This document shows positions 8,454 to 17,003 of a DNA stretch of 64,000 bases, one piece after another. Both the position numbers and the translations under genes were made by a program. Source of the DNA: Bradyrhizobium sp. MOS002 (lineage in GTDB: Bacteria; Pseudomonadota; Alphaproteobacteria; Rhizobiales; Xanthobacteraceae); assembly GCF_003020115.1 (NCBI RefSeq), contig NZ_PYFX01000007.1, positions 1 through 64,000 of the forward strand. Direction: 5' to 3'. Positions within the stretch are counted from its first letter, which is position 1. Every line of letters starts with the position of its first letter. The notes beneath the pieces are model-generated. The model did no database searches and was not told where the DNA came from. It saw only the letters and a program-made list of their open reading frames with translations.

Positions 8454-9065
8454 ATGAAAATCGCAGTTGCCGGTGCGTCGGGCCGGGCCGGGTCGGAGAT
8501 CACCAAGGAACTGTCCCGCCGCGGTCACGCGGTCACGGCCATCGCCCGCAACCCCGAGAAGATCGCGGTCCTGCCGAACGTCACCCCCACCAAGGGGGAT
8601 GTCCTCGACCAATCAGGCCTTGCCAAGCTGTGGGCTGGGCACGAAGTCGCCGTGAGTTCCGTGCACTTCCTGGCCAGCGATGCGCTCAAGCTGATCGGTG
8701 CGGCCAAGGACTCCAGGGTCGGTCGTTACCTCGTCGTCGGCGGGGCCGGCAGTCTGGAGGTCGCTCCGGGCGTCAAACTGGTGACAACTCCCGGTTTTCC
8801 GGCTCAGTACAAGGCTGAGGCGGAGGCGGGTTCGGCCTTTCTCGACCTGCTGCGGCAGGAAAACGAGCTGAACTGGACCTTCATCTCGCCGTCGGCCCTG
8901 TTCATCGAGGGGGAGCGCACCGGCAAGTTCCGGCTTGGGACCGATCAGCTTCTCGCTGATGCGAACGGGAAGAGCTGGATCAGCTTCGCGGATTACGCCA
9001 TCGCGCTCGCCGACGAGATCGAGCGGCCGGCCCATGAGAGGCGGCGTTTCACGGTCGGCTACTAG
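8454..9065 (+). CDS. NAD(P)-dependent reductase, atypical SDR (NAD(P)H-binding)
   Basis: A 203-residue single-domain Rossmann protein with the dinucleotide motif GASGRAG at residues 7-13. The remainder matches the NmrA/NAD(P)H-binding family (AIARNPEK, KGDVLD, VVGGAGSLEV, WTFISPSALFIEGERTG). Proteins of this type (YwnB-like) are cytosolic and their substrates are mostly unknown. A strong AAAGGAG lies before the ATG. It is divergent from the HxlR regulator and probably controlled by it. Confidence 0.88.
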   Translation: MKIAVAGASGRAGSEITKELSRRGHAVTAIARNPEKIAVLPNVTPTKGDVLDQSGLAKLWAGHEVAVSSVHFLASDALKLIGAAKDSRVGRYLVVGGAGSLEVAPGVKLVTTPGFPAQYKAEAEAGSAFLDLLRQENELNWTFISPSALFIEGERTGKFRLGTDQLLADANGKSWISFADYAIALADEIERPAHERRRFTVGY

Positions 9066-9147
9066 GCCGTCGGCCGTTCCCGGGCCCTCCAGGATAAACC
9101 TTCCTGTGCAAGGGCTTGGGGGCGCCGATCGGGCGATCAGGGAAACA

Positions 9148-9176
9148 TTGTCTGTCACAGGAGGCCGCTATATAAC
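9148..9176 (+). promoter_or_regulatory. Sigma-70-type promoter of dksA
   Basis: TTGTCT, a 17-base spacer and TATAAC form a good housekeeping promoter, 60 bases before the dksA start. Confidence 0.6.
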
Positions 9177-9235
9177 GCCCCGCTCAGCGGACCCCGTTCC
9201 GTGTACGAGTCGTTGCTTAGACAGATAGGCCGCCC

Positions 9236-9646
9236 TTGGAAAAGTTGAAAAACTACCGACCGACCGAAAAAGAGCCTTTCATGAACGACAGGCAGAAGGA
9301 GTACTTCCGCTTGAAGCTGCTCGCCTGGAAGGATGAGATCCTCAAAGAGTCCAAGCTCACCCTGCAAGCCCTGCAGGAGGAGAACGTGAACCACCCCGAT
9401 CTCGCCGATCGGGCATCGTCCGAAACCGACCGCGCCATCGAACTCCGTGCCCGCGACCGCCAGCGCAAGTTGATCGCCAAGATCGACGCCGCGCTCCAGC
9501 GTATCGAGGACAACACCTACGGCTATTGCGAGGACACCGGCGAGCCGATCTCCTTGAAGCGGCTCGAGGCCCGTCCCATCGCGACGCTTTCGGTGGAGGC
9601 GCAGGAGCGCCACGAGAAACGCGAGAAGGTCTATCGCGACGAATAG
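9236..9646 (+). CDS. dksA: RNA polymerase-binding transcription factor DksA
   Basis: A 136-residue protein with the DksA coiled coil and the acidic tip residues in HPDLADRA (D55 and D58), followed by ELRARDRQRKLIAKID. The globular end keeps LKRLEARP, but only one of the four zinc cysteines remains (C98 in YGYCEDTGE). The later pair is replaced by Ser and Ala. This Cys-poor form is usual in rhizobial DksA. DksA acts with ppGpp at the polymerase secondary channel to control stringent-response promoters. The TTG start is chosen because homologs begin MEKLKNYRP. A terminator follows directly. Confidence 0.92.
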   Translation: MEKLKNYRPTEKEPFMNDRQKEYFRLKLLAWKDEILKESKLTLQALQEENVNHPDLADRASSETDRAIELRARDRQRKLIAKIDAALQRIEDNTYGYCEDTGEPISLKRLEARPIATLSVEAQERHEKREKVYRDE

Positions 9647-9651
9647 AGTCC

Positions 9652-9681
9652 GAGCCGCAGCGATGCGGCTCTTTGTTTTTT
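9652..9681 (+). terminator. Rho-independent terminator of dksA
   Basis: A perfect 8-base stem, GAGCCGCA with TGCGGCTC around a GCGA loop, is followed by TTTGTTTTTT. It begins 5 bases after the dksA stop codon. Confidence 0.9.
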
Positions 9682-9930
9682 GACGCAAGGCGTGCCTTTT
9701 CGCGCCGTGATCAGCATTTTGCCTGTCGCTTGCAGCCGCGCGCTTCGGCGCGCGAGCGCAATCGCGAAAAGTGAATCGCGATCAATGGGCTAGACTCAAC
9801 TCCTCCGAGCTCACGTGAGTTCGGATGAGAAACAGCCTTCACTTCAGGTGCGGGAAGTTTTGCGAGTCGCATCAAGGACATCGAGTCGAATGCTGAGGCG
9901 CTGATCCAGCAGCTTCACGCATTGCTGCAA

Positions 9931-10329
9931 TCAGGCCTGATGCGACGCTACAAGGCGCGCATCCCCATAAAGCCTGGACCAGCTCAATATTTCCTTAAAC
10001 GCCGGCAGCAGGCCGTAGGCTGCGTCCGTCAGCCCGTACTCGACCCGCAGCGGCTTTTCCGCGAAGACGGTGCGCGACACCAGCCCGTCCTGTTCGAGCT
10101 CGCGCAGCTGCGTAGTCAGCATGTGCTGGGTGATGCCGCCGATCGATCGCCGCAAGGCGCCGAAACGAACCGCGCCGTTCATCAGCGCGAACAGGATCTC
10201 CAGTTTCCATTTGCCGCCGAGGGCATGGATGGTCCGCTTGAAGTCGGCGAGCAGGGTGGGGTCGGGGCTGCAATCGCAGTCGCCGTCGCAAACGCTGGTC
10301 AGGTTTTCCATACCGGTCTCGAAATTCAT
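9931..10329 (-). CDS. HxlR-family transcriptional regulator
   Basis: A 132-residue winged-helix protein with LGGKWKLEILFALM, LRRSIGGITQHMLTTQLRELEQDGL and VEYGLTDA, all typical of HxlR. Its N-terminus carries a Cys-rich segment (VCDGDCDC, residues about 12-19), unusual for the family and possibly redox or metal sensitive (inference). The start at 10329 (MNFETGMEN) is preferred, though an ATG at 10311 is possible. It is divergent from an extended SDR, repeating the HxlR/reductase arrangement at 7934-9065. Confidence 0.88.
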   Translation of the reverse strand: MNFETGMENLTSVCDGDCDCSPDPTLLADFKRTIHALGGKWKLEILFALMNGAVRFGALRRSIGGITQHMLTTQLRELEQDGLVSRTVFAEKPLRVEYGLTDAAYGLLPAFKEILSWSRLYGDARLVASHQA

Positions 10330-10424
10330 TCTACTTGTCCGGCAGCAGATAGTGACCAGATGCGGCCCTGGGCAGGGCCTGCGCGGAACCAACTCGCCGG
10401 TCCCGAGCAAAGGGGAATTTGGCA

Positions 10425-11453
10425 ATGAGCACCGTTCTTGTCACCGGCGGATCCGGCTTCGTCGGCATCCATGTCGTCCTGCAACTTCTGGCCGCCGGCC
10501 ATGAGGTGCGGACGACGGTGCGCCGGCCGGACCGGGAACCTGAGGTGCGGGCGATGCTGCGCGAGGGCGGGGCGGCTTCGCCCGACAGCCTGTCCTTCTT
10601 CACCGCGGACCTCACGGCAGACGAGGGCTGGCGCGAGGCGGTTGCGCGCTGCGACTACGTGCTGCATGTCGCTTCGCCTTTGTCGACCAGCGCGCCCACG
10701 GACGAAAACGAGATGATCGTCCCGGCCCGCGACGGCACGCTGCGAGTGCTGCGTGCCGCGCGCGAGGCCGGTGTCAGGCGCGTTGTCATCACTTCGTCGC
10801 TGGGTGCAATCGGCTACGGCCATCCGCCGCGCGACAAGCCGTTCGACGAGTCCGACTGGACCAATCTCGACGGCGCCGACGTGCAGGCCTACGTCAAGTC
10901 CAAGACACTGGCCGAGCGGGCGGCCTGGGACTTTGTCGCGCGGGAGGGCGGCGGGCTCGAATTGTCGGTCGTCAACCCCGCCGGCATTTTCGGCCCCGTG
11001 CTGGGGTCTGACTTCTCCGGCTCGATCGAAATCGTCAAATCGCTGCTCGAGGGCGCCATGCCGGCGGTGCCGCGGGTCTATTTCGGCGTGGTGGACGTGC
11101 GCGACGTGGCCGAGTTGCACCTGCGCGTGATGACGGCACCCGAGGCCAACGGCGAGCGCTTCATCGCGGTCTCCGGTGCGGCGATGTCGATCCTCGACAT
11201 CGCCAGGGTGCTGCGGCGGGAACTCGGGTCGGCCGCACGCCGGGTTCCGCGGCTCCAGGCTCCGGACTGGCTGGTGCGGCTGGCCGCGAACCGGATTCCG
11301 CTGTTGCGCGCCGTCGTGCCGATGCTCGGAAAGGTCAGGCATTCCACCAGCGTCAAGGCGAGGTCGCTACTCGGCTGGCAGCCCCGCTCCAACGACGAAG
11401 CAATCCTTGCGACGGCCGAAAGCCTGATCCGGCTCAGCCTGGTCAAGGGCTGA
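10425..11453 (+). CDS. Extended SDR, dihydroflavonol-4-reductase-like
   Basis: A 342-residue extended short-chain dehydrogenase. It has the N-terminal GGSGFVG nucleotide motif (residues 8-14), a catalytic serine pair in VVITSSLGAIGYG and the YxxxK pair at Y156 and K160. NPAGIFGPVLG and VDVRDVAELHL follow the dihydroflavonol/cinnamoyl-CoA reductase pattern. Bacterial members reduce small aldehydes or ketones, and the substrate here is unknown. The ATG at 10425 follows AAGGGGA. It is divergent from the HxlR gene. Confidence 0.88.
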   Translation: MSTVLVTGGSGFVGIHVVLQLLAAGHEVRTTVRRPDREPEVRAMLREGGAASPDSLSFFTADLTADEGWREAVARCDYVLHVASPLSTSAPTDENEMIVPARDGTLRVLRAAREAGVRRVVITSSLGAIGYGHPPRDKPFDESDWTNLDGADVQAYVKSKTLAERAAWDFVAREGGGLELSVVNPAGIFGPVLGSDFSGSIEIVKSLLEGAMPAVPRVYFGVVDVRDVAELHLRVMTAPEANGERFIAVSGAAMSILDIARVLRRELGSAARRVPRLQAPDWLVRLAANRIPLLRAVVPMLGKVRHSTSVKARSLLGWQPRSNDEAILATAESLIRLSLVKG

Positions 11454-11540
11454 GGCCGCTGCGCGCCGCCTGCGCTTGTCAGGCTCGGACGGGGATGCTC
11501 CACTGACCCGCACAATCGCGTAGCGTGGGAGGCGGCGCCG

Positions 11541-12320
11541 ATGGATAAAATTCTCCGAGCCGCAAAGGCGATCGCGCTCGCGCGCCGCAACCATGCGCCG
11601 CTCACGGCGCTCGAAGTTCCCCCAGCCGACGAGGCCGAGGGTTACGAGGTCCAGCGCGCGCTGCACGATCTGCTGCTGCCGCATGTCGGCCCGCTGGTCG
11701 GCTACAAGATCGGCTGCACCAGCCAGGTGATGCAGGATTACATCGGCATTCCACATCCTTGCGGCGGCGGCGTGTTCCAGAAGGGCGTGCACGACAGCGG
11801 CGTGCGGCTCGCGGCTGCCGACTACGTCCGGGTCGGCGTCGAATGCGAGATCGCGGTGAGGCTGAAGCGAGACCTTGCGGCCGGCGAGGCGCCGTTCACG
11901 GCCGAATGGGTCGGCGAAGCCGTCGAGGCCTATCATCCCGCGATCGAGATCGTCGACGACCGCTATGTGAAGTGGGAGACGATGGGCGCGCCGACGTTGA
12001 TCGCCGACGATTTCTTCGCCGCCGGCTGCGTGCTGGGTGAGGTCGTGCCGCGCTCGTCGGTGCCGGACCTGAAGGCCATCAAAGGCCGCGCCATCGTCAA
12101 CGGCGAAGAGGTCAGCCACGGTAGCGGCGCCGACGTCCTCGGCCATCCCCACAACGCACTCGCCTGGCTCGCCAACCATCTCGCCGCCGAGGGTAAGGGT
12201 CTTCACGCGGGACAGCTCGTTCTCACCGGGAGCCTGGTGAAGACGCTGTGGCTGAAAGCCGGCGACAAGGTGCGGATGGAGCTGGACGGGCTGGGCGTGG
12301 TGGAGGCGGAGTTTACGTGA
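11541..12320 (+). CDS. 2-keto-4-pentenoate hydratase-like protein (MhpD family)
   Basis: A 259-residue protein of the fumarylacetoacetase/hydratase fold. GYKIGCTSQVMQDYIGI, VGVECEIAVRL, HPAIEIVDDR and LTGSLVKT match MhpD/HpaH hydratases of meta-cleavage pathways, including the acidic metal-binding ECE segment. These enzymes add water to 2-hydroxypentadienoate. No other meta-cleavage genes are nearby, so its pathway is unknown. The gene stands alone, 87 bases after the SDR, and is followed by a palindromic repeat. Confidence 0.88.
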   Translation: MDKILRAAKAIALARRNHAPLTALEVPPADEAEGYEVQRALHDLLLPHVGPLVGYKIGCTSQVMQDYIGIPHPCGGGVFQKGVHDSGVRLAAADYVRVGVECEIAVRLKRDLAAGEAPFTAEWVGEAVEAYHPAIEIVDDRYVKWETMGAPTLIADDFFAAGCVLGEVVPRSSVPDLKAIKGRAIVNGEEVSHGSGADVLGHPHNALAWLANHLAAEGKGLHAGQLVLTGSLVKTLWLKAGDKVRMELDGLGVVEAEFT

Positions 12321-12340
12321 GGGCGCTGCGGGCACTACGT

Positions 12341-12440
12341 CGTCATTCCCCGCGAAGGCGGGGAATCCAGTACGCCGCGCCGCATCGATGTAACCACGTA
12401 TGTCTCGGAGTACTGGATCGTCCGCCTTCGCGGACGATGA
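12341..12440. repeat. Palindromic intergenic repeat, GCGAAGGCGGGGAATCCAGTA type
   Basis: The left arm holds CATTCCCCGCGAAGGCGGGGA followed by ATCCAGTA. The right arm holds GTACTGGATCGTCCGCC and TTCGCGGACGATGACA. The outer arms pair (CCAGTA with TACTGG) and each side has its own small hairpin. A related copy is at 50896-50997. This is a rhizobial intergenic repeat type. The rest of the gap to flgH shows nothing else. Confidence 0.75.
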
Positions 12441-12616
12441 CAGTTGAGAGGGCGGATAGGGGGCAGCGGCGTCGCCACAATTGCGCGGCCCTGACGTGCT
12501 GCATGCAGCCGCCGCAAAATACATGCGGCCCTCGCCAGGGGAGCTAGCGAGGGCCGCGTCGTACATCGTCGTCCGCGCCTAGGTTCGCGAACACGATGTG
12601 GGAGCTCGGGAGAAGG

Positions 12617-13384
12617 CTAGAAGGGCAACAGCACGTCCATGACTTGCTGGCCATAGCGCGGTTGCTGCACGTCCATGATCTGGCCGCGGCCGCCATATGC
12701 GATGCGGGCCTGCGCGATCTTGGTGGAATCGATGGTGTTGTCGCTCTGGATGTCTTCGGGGCGGACGATGCCGGCGACGATGAGCTCGCGGATTTCGTAG
12801 TTGACGCGAATCTCCTGCTTGCCTTCGACCACGAGGTTGCCGTTGGGCAGGACCTGGGTGACGACCGCCGCGACGTTGGTCTGCAACGCTTCCTTGCGGT
12901 CCACGCTTCCTTTGCCCTCGCTGGACGCGGTCGAGTCGGCGGTGAGGATGCGGCCGGGCAACACCTTCTGCGCTTGGGCGCCCAATGTCTTGGCGCCGAT
13001 GAAGTCGGTGATTCCGGAATCTTCCTTGTTGGTGCGGCTGCGCTGGGTGTCGTTTTCGATATTGGCCTTGTCGGTGATGTTCACGGCCACCGTCAGGATG
13101 TCGCCGACCTGATGGGCGCGCTGGTCCTTGAAGAAGGCGCGGCTGCCGCTGCGCCACAGCGAGTTCGGATTGTAGGAGGCAACCTCGGGCTTCGGCATCG
13201 GCATCTGCACCGGCTTGTAACCGGGCTGCGTCGTCGGATTATCGATCGCCGACAATTTCGGCTGCTCGCCGATCTGCGACAAGCGGTCGATCGAGGAGCA
13301 GCCGCTCGCCAGCGCGCAAGTCGCCAGCAGCAGGGCAGAGATCGCGATGCGACGGAGACGAAAAGCCGAACTGAACGTGGACAT
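12617..13384 (-). CDS. flgH: Flagellar L-ring protein FlgH
   Basis: A 255-residue lipoprotein with the lipobox LASGC (acylated C29). The FlgH core includes NSLWRSGSRAFFKDQRAHQVGDIL, seen as NSLWRSGSRAFF and DQRAHQVGDIL, then LPNGNLVVEGKQEIRVNYE and a C-terminal GGRGQIMDVQQPRYGQQ. FlgH forms the L ring in the outer membrane. It is the last gene of the minus-strand operon flgF-flgG-flgA-flgH, with 3 bases between flgA and flgH. Confidence 0.97.
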   Translation of the reverse strand: MSTFSSAFRLRRIAISALLLATCALASGCSSIDRLSQIGEQPKLSAIDNPTTQPGYKPVQMPMPKPEVASYNPNSLWRSGSRAFFKDQRAHQVGDILTVAVNITDKANIENDTQRSRTNKEDSGITDFIGAKTLGAQAQKVLPGRILTADSTASSEGKGSVDRKEALQTNVAAVVTQVLPNGNLVVEGKQEIRVNYEIRELIVAGIVRPEDIQSDNTIDSTKIAQARIAYGGRGQIMDVQQPRYGQQVMDVLLPF

Positions 13385-13387
13385 GAC

Positions 13388-14536
13388 TTACTCTGACTTG
13401 GCTGGAGCTTGCGAGCCGCGAACTTGCGGGATCTGGGCTTGTGCGATCTGGGCCGGGGATGCCGGGGCCTGGACCAGGTTCCGAACGAGGGCTGCGGTAT
13501 CGACGGGCGCGGGCGCCTCGTCACGCTTGAGCGACGAGGTCTGTTCGACCGCGGCCGGCATCGGCGCGGCCTGGCTAGCGCCCTGGACCGTCACCTGGCC
13601 GCGGCCGGTGACGACGCCGCTCAGCGTGCGCTTGGTCTGCAGGTTGAGCACGCTGATGGTGTCGCCCTCGGCGCCGCTCTCGATCGCCTTGCCGCGCGTG
13701 GTGAGGTAGATTCCGGGGACCTGGTAGATGACGGTGACGTTCTGGTCGCGCTGCACGAAGTCGGGCTTGACGATGTCGGCGACGCGGATCGGCGTCCCCG
13801 CCCGCATCGGCCGGCGGAGTTGCATGCCGAGCGTGCGATCACGCGAGGCGGCCTCACCGGTCACCTCGGCCTTCGGCCGGCGCTCCATGGCGACGTCGGA
13901 GGCCTTCAGGAGATCGACGCGGTCGATGTCGCGCGTCAGCACGGCCACTTCCACCGTCTCGATCGCGTTGCCGGTGAAACGCAGCTTGGTCGGGGCCGGA
14001 TTGTTGTCGCTATTGATCTCGAAGGCGATGTCGAAACGGCCGCTGCGGGCGTCGTAGCGGGTTGCGACCGGCTGCAGCACGCCGGTATTGGAGGCATCCA
14101 ACCGCATGTCGGCAATGCCGCGGTCGAAGGTGACGGTGATGTTGGCTGCATCGCCGAGCCCGAAGCGGCGCTCGAGCGCCGAGGCGACCGCGGTTTCGAG
14201 GTCCTTGTTCGCCAGCGTGCGGGCGAGACGGGTGACCTGGACCTCCTTGATGTCGCCGGTCATCACGCCGATCACCTGCTTCGCGCGCAACACCGCCAGC
14301 AGCTGGGCGACCGGCAGCGCACCGGTGGTGCCGAGATCGGGCGAGCGGTAGAGCGGGATCAGCGCGGCCGAGCCGGCATTGTCGATGAGATCGCCGACCC
14401 GCACCACGTCCGAGGTCACGGTGATGCTCGCGCGCAGCGTCGGCGTCGCGATGAAATCGTCGGCGGCCCGTGCGGGCAGCGCCAGCACGAGGAGAGCGGA
14501 GATCGTGGCGAGGGTGGTGCGGATCATCGTCATCAC
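13388..14536 (-). CDS. flgA: Flagellar P-ring assembly chaperone FlgA (long form)
   Basis: A 382-residue precursor with a signal peptide ending near PARAADD. The C-terminal half contains the SAF/FlgA chaperone region (DVAMERRPKAE, DRTLGMQLRRPMRAGTPIRVADIVKP, QNVTVIYQVPGIYLTTRGKA). FlgA helps FlgI polymerise into the P ring. Enteric FlgA is about 219 aa and short alphaproteobacterial forms about 160. The extra length comes from an N-terminal region and a Pro/Ala/Gln-rich tail (about residues 315-382). The start could also be the ATG 9 bases downstream. Confidence 0.93.
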   Translation of the reverse strand: MMTMIRTTLATISALLVLALPARAADDFIATPTLRASITVTSDVVRVGDLIDNAGSAALIPLYRSPDLGTTGALPVAQLLAVLRAKQVIGVMTGDIKEVQVTRLARTLANKDLETAVASALERRFGLGDAANITVTFDRGIADMRLDASNTGVLQPVATRYDARSGRFDIAFEINSDNNPAPTKLRFTGNAIETVEVAVLTRDIDRVDLLKASDVAMERRPKAEVTGEAASRDRTLGMQLRRPMRAGTPIRVADIVKPDFVQRDQNVTVIYQVPGIYLTTRGKAIESGAEGDTISVLNLQTKRTLSGVVTGRGQVTVQGASQAAPMPAAVEQTSSLKRDEAPAPVDTAALVRNLVQAPASPAQIAQAQIPQVRGSQAPAKSE

Positions 14537-14537
14537 C

Positions 14538-15326
14538 TCAGCGGAACAGCGCCGTGGTCGACTGCATCATCTGGTCGGCGGCGCTGATCACCTTGGCGTT
14601 CATCTCGTAGGCGCGCTGGGCGGCGATCAGGTCGCTCATTTCCGAAACGACGTCGACATTGGCCTGCTCGAGGCTGCTCTGGGTGATGTTGCCGAAACCC
14701 TCGGAGCTAGCGGTACCGTCCTGCGGCGGGCCGGAGGAGGGCGTCTCGGTGAACTGATTGTTGCCGACCGGCTGGAGGCCCGCCTTGTTGATGAATCGGG
14801 TCAAGCCGATCTGGCCCTGGACGGCCGAGGTCGACGAACCCGGCAGCGTCACCGAGACCTGGCCCTGCACGTTGATGGTGAGGCCCGAGGCGTTGTTCGG
14901 GATCGTGATCGTCGGTTGCACCGGGTTGCCCTGCGCAGTGACGATGCGCCCCTGATTGTCCATCTGGAAGGTGCCGTCGCGGGTGTACTGGTAGCTGCCG
15001 TCGGGCATCAGGATCTTGAAAAAGCCTTCGCCGGTGATGGCCATGTCGAGGTCGTTGCCGGTCTGCGACAGCGTGCCCTGGGTCATGCTGCGCGGCGTGC
15101 CGACGGTCTTGACGCCGCCGCCGATGTCGACGCCGACCGGCAGGATAGTGCCCTGGTCGGACGACTGGGCGCCGACGCGGCGGACGTGTTCGTAGATCAG
15201 GTCCTGGAACGCCGCGGTCTGCTTCTTGAAGCCGGTGGTGCGCAGGTTCGCGATGTTGTTGGAGATCACCTGAACGTTGAGTTCCTGTGCCGCCATTCCG
15301 GTTGCTGCGGTGTGAAGCGCCTGCAT
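14538..15326 (-). CDS. flgG: Flagellar distal rod protein FlgG
   Basis: A 262-residue rod protein. It starts MQALHTAATGMAAQELNVQVISNNIANLRTTGFK, visible as MQALHTAATGMAAQ and VISNNIANLRTTGFK, with the N-terminal rod/hook motif. It ends EANVDVVSEMSDLIAAQRAYEMNAKV-like (VDVVSEMSDLIAAQRAYE), the conserved C-terminal coil. FlgG builds the distal rod. It lies between flgF (17-base gap) and flgA (1-base gap). Confidence 0.97.
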   Translation of the reverse strand: MQALHTAATGMAAQELNVQVISNNIANLRTTGFKKQTAAFQDLIYEHVRRVGAQSSDQGTILPVGVDIGGGVKTVGTPRSMTQGTLSQTGNDLDMAITGEGFFKILMPDGSYQYTRDGTFQMDNQGRIVTAQGNPVQPTITIPNNASGLTINVQGQVSVTLPGSSTSAVQGQIGLTRFINKAGLQPVGNNQFTETPSSGPPQDGTASSEGFGNITQSSLEQANVDVVSEMSDLIAAQRAYEMNAKVISAADQMMQSTTALFR

Positions 15327-15342
15327 GTCAGTTCTCCCTCAA

Positions 15343-16104
15343 TCAGGCCGGAACGTCGGCGAGCTTCTCGATCGCCGACTTGTGCATGTCACTCTGCTGC
15401 TGGAGCAGGTTTGCGATGGCGGTGTAGCTGCGCATGACTTCGACCATGCGGCTCATCTCACCGACCGAGTTCACGTTCGACTTCTCGACATAGCCCTGCT
15501 GCACGGTCGACTTGGTGTCGGCCTGCGGGACCGCGGAGCCGATGTTGTAAAGGTTGGCGCCGAGCTTGGTCAGCTTGGCCGGATCGTCGAACGAGGCCAT
15601 GCGGATCTTGCCGCGGATCGAGTCGTTCTTGGCCGTGCCCTCGAGCACCGTGACGGTGCCGTCCGGCGCGACGTTGATGTCGTGGTCGGTCGGCTGGAAG
15701 GTGATCGGGCCGCCGGTGCCCAGCACGAGGTTGCCGTCGGAGGTGACGAGCTGGCCGGTGCTGTTGAGCGAGAATTTGCCGTCGCGGGTGTAGCGCTCGG
15801 CGCCATTGGCCTGAACCGCGAAATAGGCGTTGCCGCTGATCGCTATGTCGAGCGGATTCTTGGTCGGCTCCATCGGGCCCTGGCCGACGTCGCGGAAGGT
15901 GCCGCGGTCCTGCACATAGGAGACCCGGCGGTCGGAGGCGACGAAATTATCCTCACGCGCGTTCGAGTTGAGGTACTCCTCGAACAGCGAATGGTCGGCC
16001 TTGAAGCCGTTGGTGTTGGCGTTGGCGACGTTGTTGGCGATGACATCCATCTGCCGTTCCAACGTCACCTGTCGTGACAAGCCGATCAGAAGCGCGTTCT
16101 GCAT
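15343..16104 (-). CDS. flgF: Flagellar proximal rod protein FlgF
   Basis: A 253-residue rod protein starting MQNALLIGLSRQVTLERQMDV, with VIANNVANANTNGFKAD and C-terminal NVNSVGEMSRMVEVMRSYT. The pair of flg_bb_rod and C-terminal domains, with a middle part distinct from FlgG, identifies FlgF. The start at 16104 is chosen because homologs begin MQN/MEN and the upstream extension lacks rod character. It is the first gene of the flgF-flgG-flgA-flgH operon. Confidence 0.95.
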   Translation of the reverse strand: MQNALLIGLSRQVTLERQMDVIANNVANANTNGFKADHSLFEEYLNSNAREDNFVASDRRVSYVQDRGTFRDVGQGPMEPTKNPLDIAISGNAYFAVQANGAERYTRDGKFSLNSTGQLVTSDGNLVLGTGGPITFQPTDHDINVAPDGTVTVLEGTAKNDSIRGKIRMASFDDPAKLTKLGANLYNIGSAVPQADTKSTVQQGYVEKSNVNSVGEMSRMVEVMRSYTAIANLLQQQSDMHKSAIEKLADVPA

Positions 16105-16483
16105 CGGAAATCTCCCCTGAGTGAGATCTGCCAGCCCGCTCTCCCAAGCGCATTGGCCGATCCCGTGAACGAGACCTCGGGTTCTCCCAAACCTTGGGTC
16201 TCGGTCCTTTCTCAGCGAAACTCGTGCCAAGCCGAAAAATTATGTAATTTCAATATCTTGTCTATTTTTCGAGGGCGCGGGGAGGCGGCAGAAAGGGTCT
16301 GTTAGCCATGTTTGCCCGGCAGATTTTTCCTAGCGAAGGATCAATCGAAAGGTTCCGTTAACCATTATTACCGTAGCGTTTGCGGGTAAGAGGAGCACTG
16401 CGCTGGGGCATTTGTATCGCGTCATTGTCTGCCAGGAGCTTCGCTCTTTCGACCCCTTTGAGAGATGAGCGAGCGCGGCGATC
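16105..16483. other. Divergent intergenic region flgF/fliL
   Basis: The 379-base gap drives flgF leftward and fliL rightward. It is locally AT-rich around 16235-16270 and holds a TTAACCAT half-box (annotated separately). No further gene or terminator was recognised. Confidence 0.6.
16358..16365 (+). promoter_or_regulatory. TTAACCAT half-box upstream of fliL
   Basis: The 8-mer TTAACCAT, the strong half of the CtrA site, lies 118 bases before fliL. The upstream partner TTAA is degenerate (GAAA at the right distance), so this is a weaker candidate than the boxes at 1525 and 25534. Confidence 0.4.
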
Positions 16484-16984
16484 ATGGCAGAGAATGAAGC
16501 GGAAGGCGGCGCAGCCGCTGAGGGCGCGGAAGCCGCTCCGCCCAAGAACAAGTTCAAGCTGATGATCATGGCGGTGGGCCTGCTCGCCGTTCTCGGTGGC
16601 GGCGCCGCGACCTGGTTCTTCTTTTTCCGTCACGGCGACGACGAGCATCACGCCGAGGCGGCGCCTCCGCCGAAGCCGCCGTCTTTCGTCGAGGTTCCCG
16701 ACATCATGGTCAACCTCGCCGGCGCGCCGGGCGAGCGCGTGCAATATCTGAAGCTCAAGATCGTGCTGGAGCTGAAGGAAGAGAAGCAGGTCGAGGCGAT
16801 CAAGCCGACGATGCCGCGCATCACCGACATCTTCCAGACCTATGCGCGCGAGCTGCGCTCCTCCGACCTCAACGGTTCCGCCGGCATCTTCCGCCTCAAG
16901 GAAGAGCTGACCAAGCGAGTCAACGCGGCGGTCGCTCCGGTCCAGGTCAGCGCGGTGCTGTTCAAGGAAGTCGTGATCCAGTGA
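16484..16984 (+). CDS. fliL: Flagellar basal body-associated protein FliL
   Basis: A 166-residue protein with one membrane span (residues about 25-47, LMIMAVGLLAVLGGGAAT) and a periplasmic FliL domain (FVEVPDIMVNLAG, YLKLKIVLEL, NAAVAPVQVSAVLFKEVVIQ). FliL associates with stator units around the basal body and supports torque. It starts the plus-strand operon fliL-fliM-(DUF6468)-motE-(AMIN/TPR gene). Confidence 0.95.
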   Translation: MAENEAEGGAAAEGAEAAPPKNKFKLMIMAVGLLAVLGGGAATWFFFFRHGDDEHHAEAAPPPKPPSFVEVPDIMVNLAGAPGERVQYLKLKIVLELKEEKQVEAIKPTMPRITDIFQTYARELRSSDLNGSAGIFRLKEELTKRVNAAVAPVQVSAVLFKEVVIQ

Positions 16985-17003
16985 GCATGACGGGCTAGGG
17001 ATC

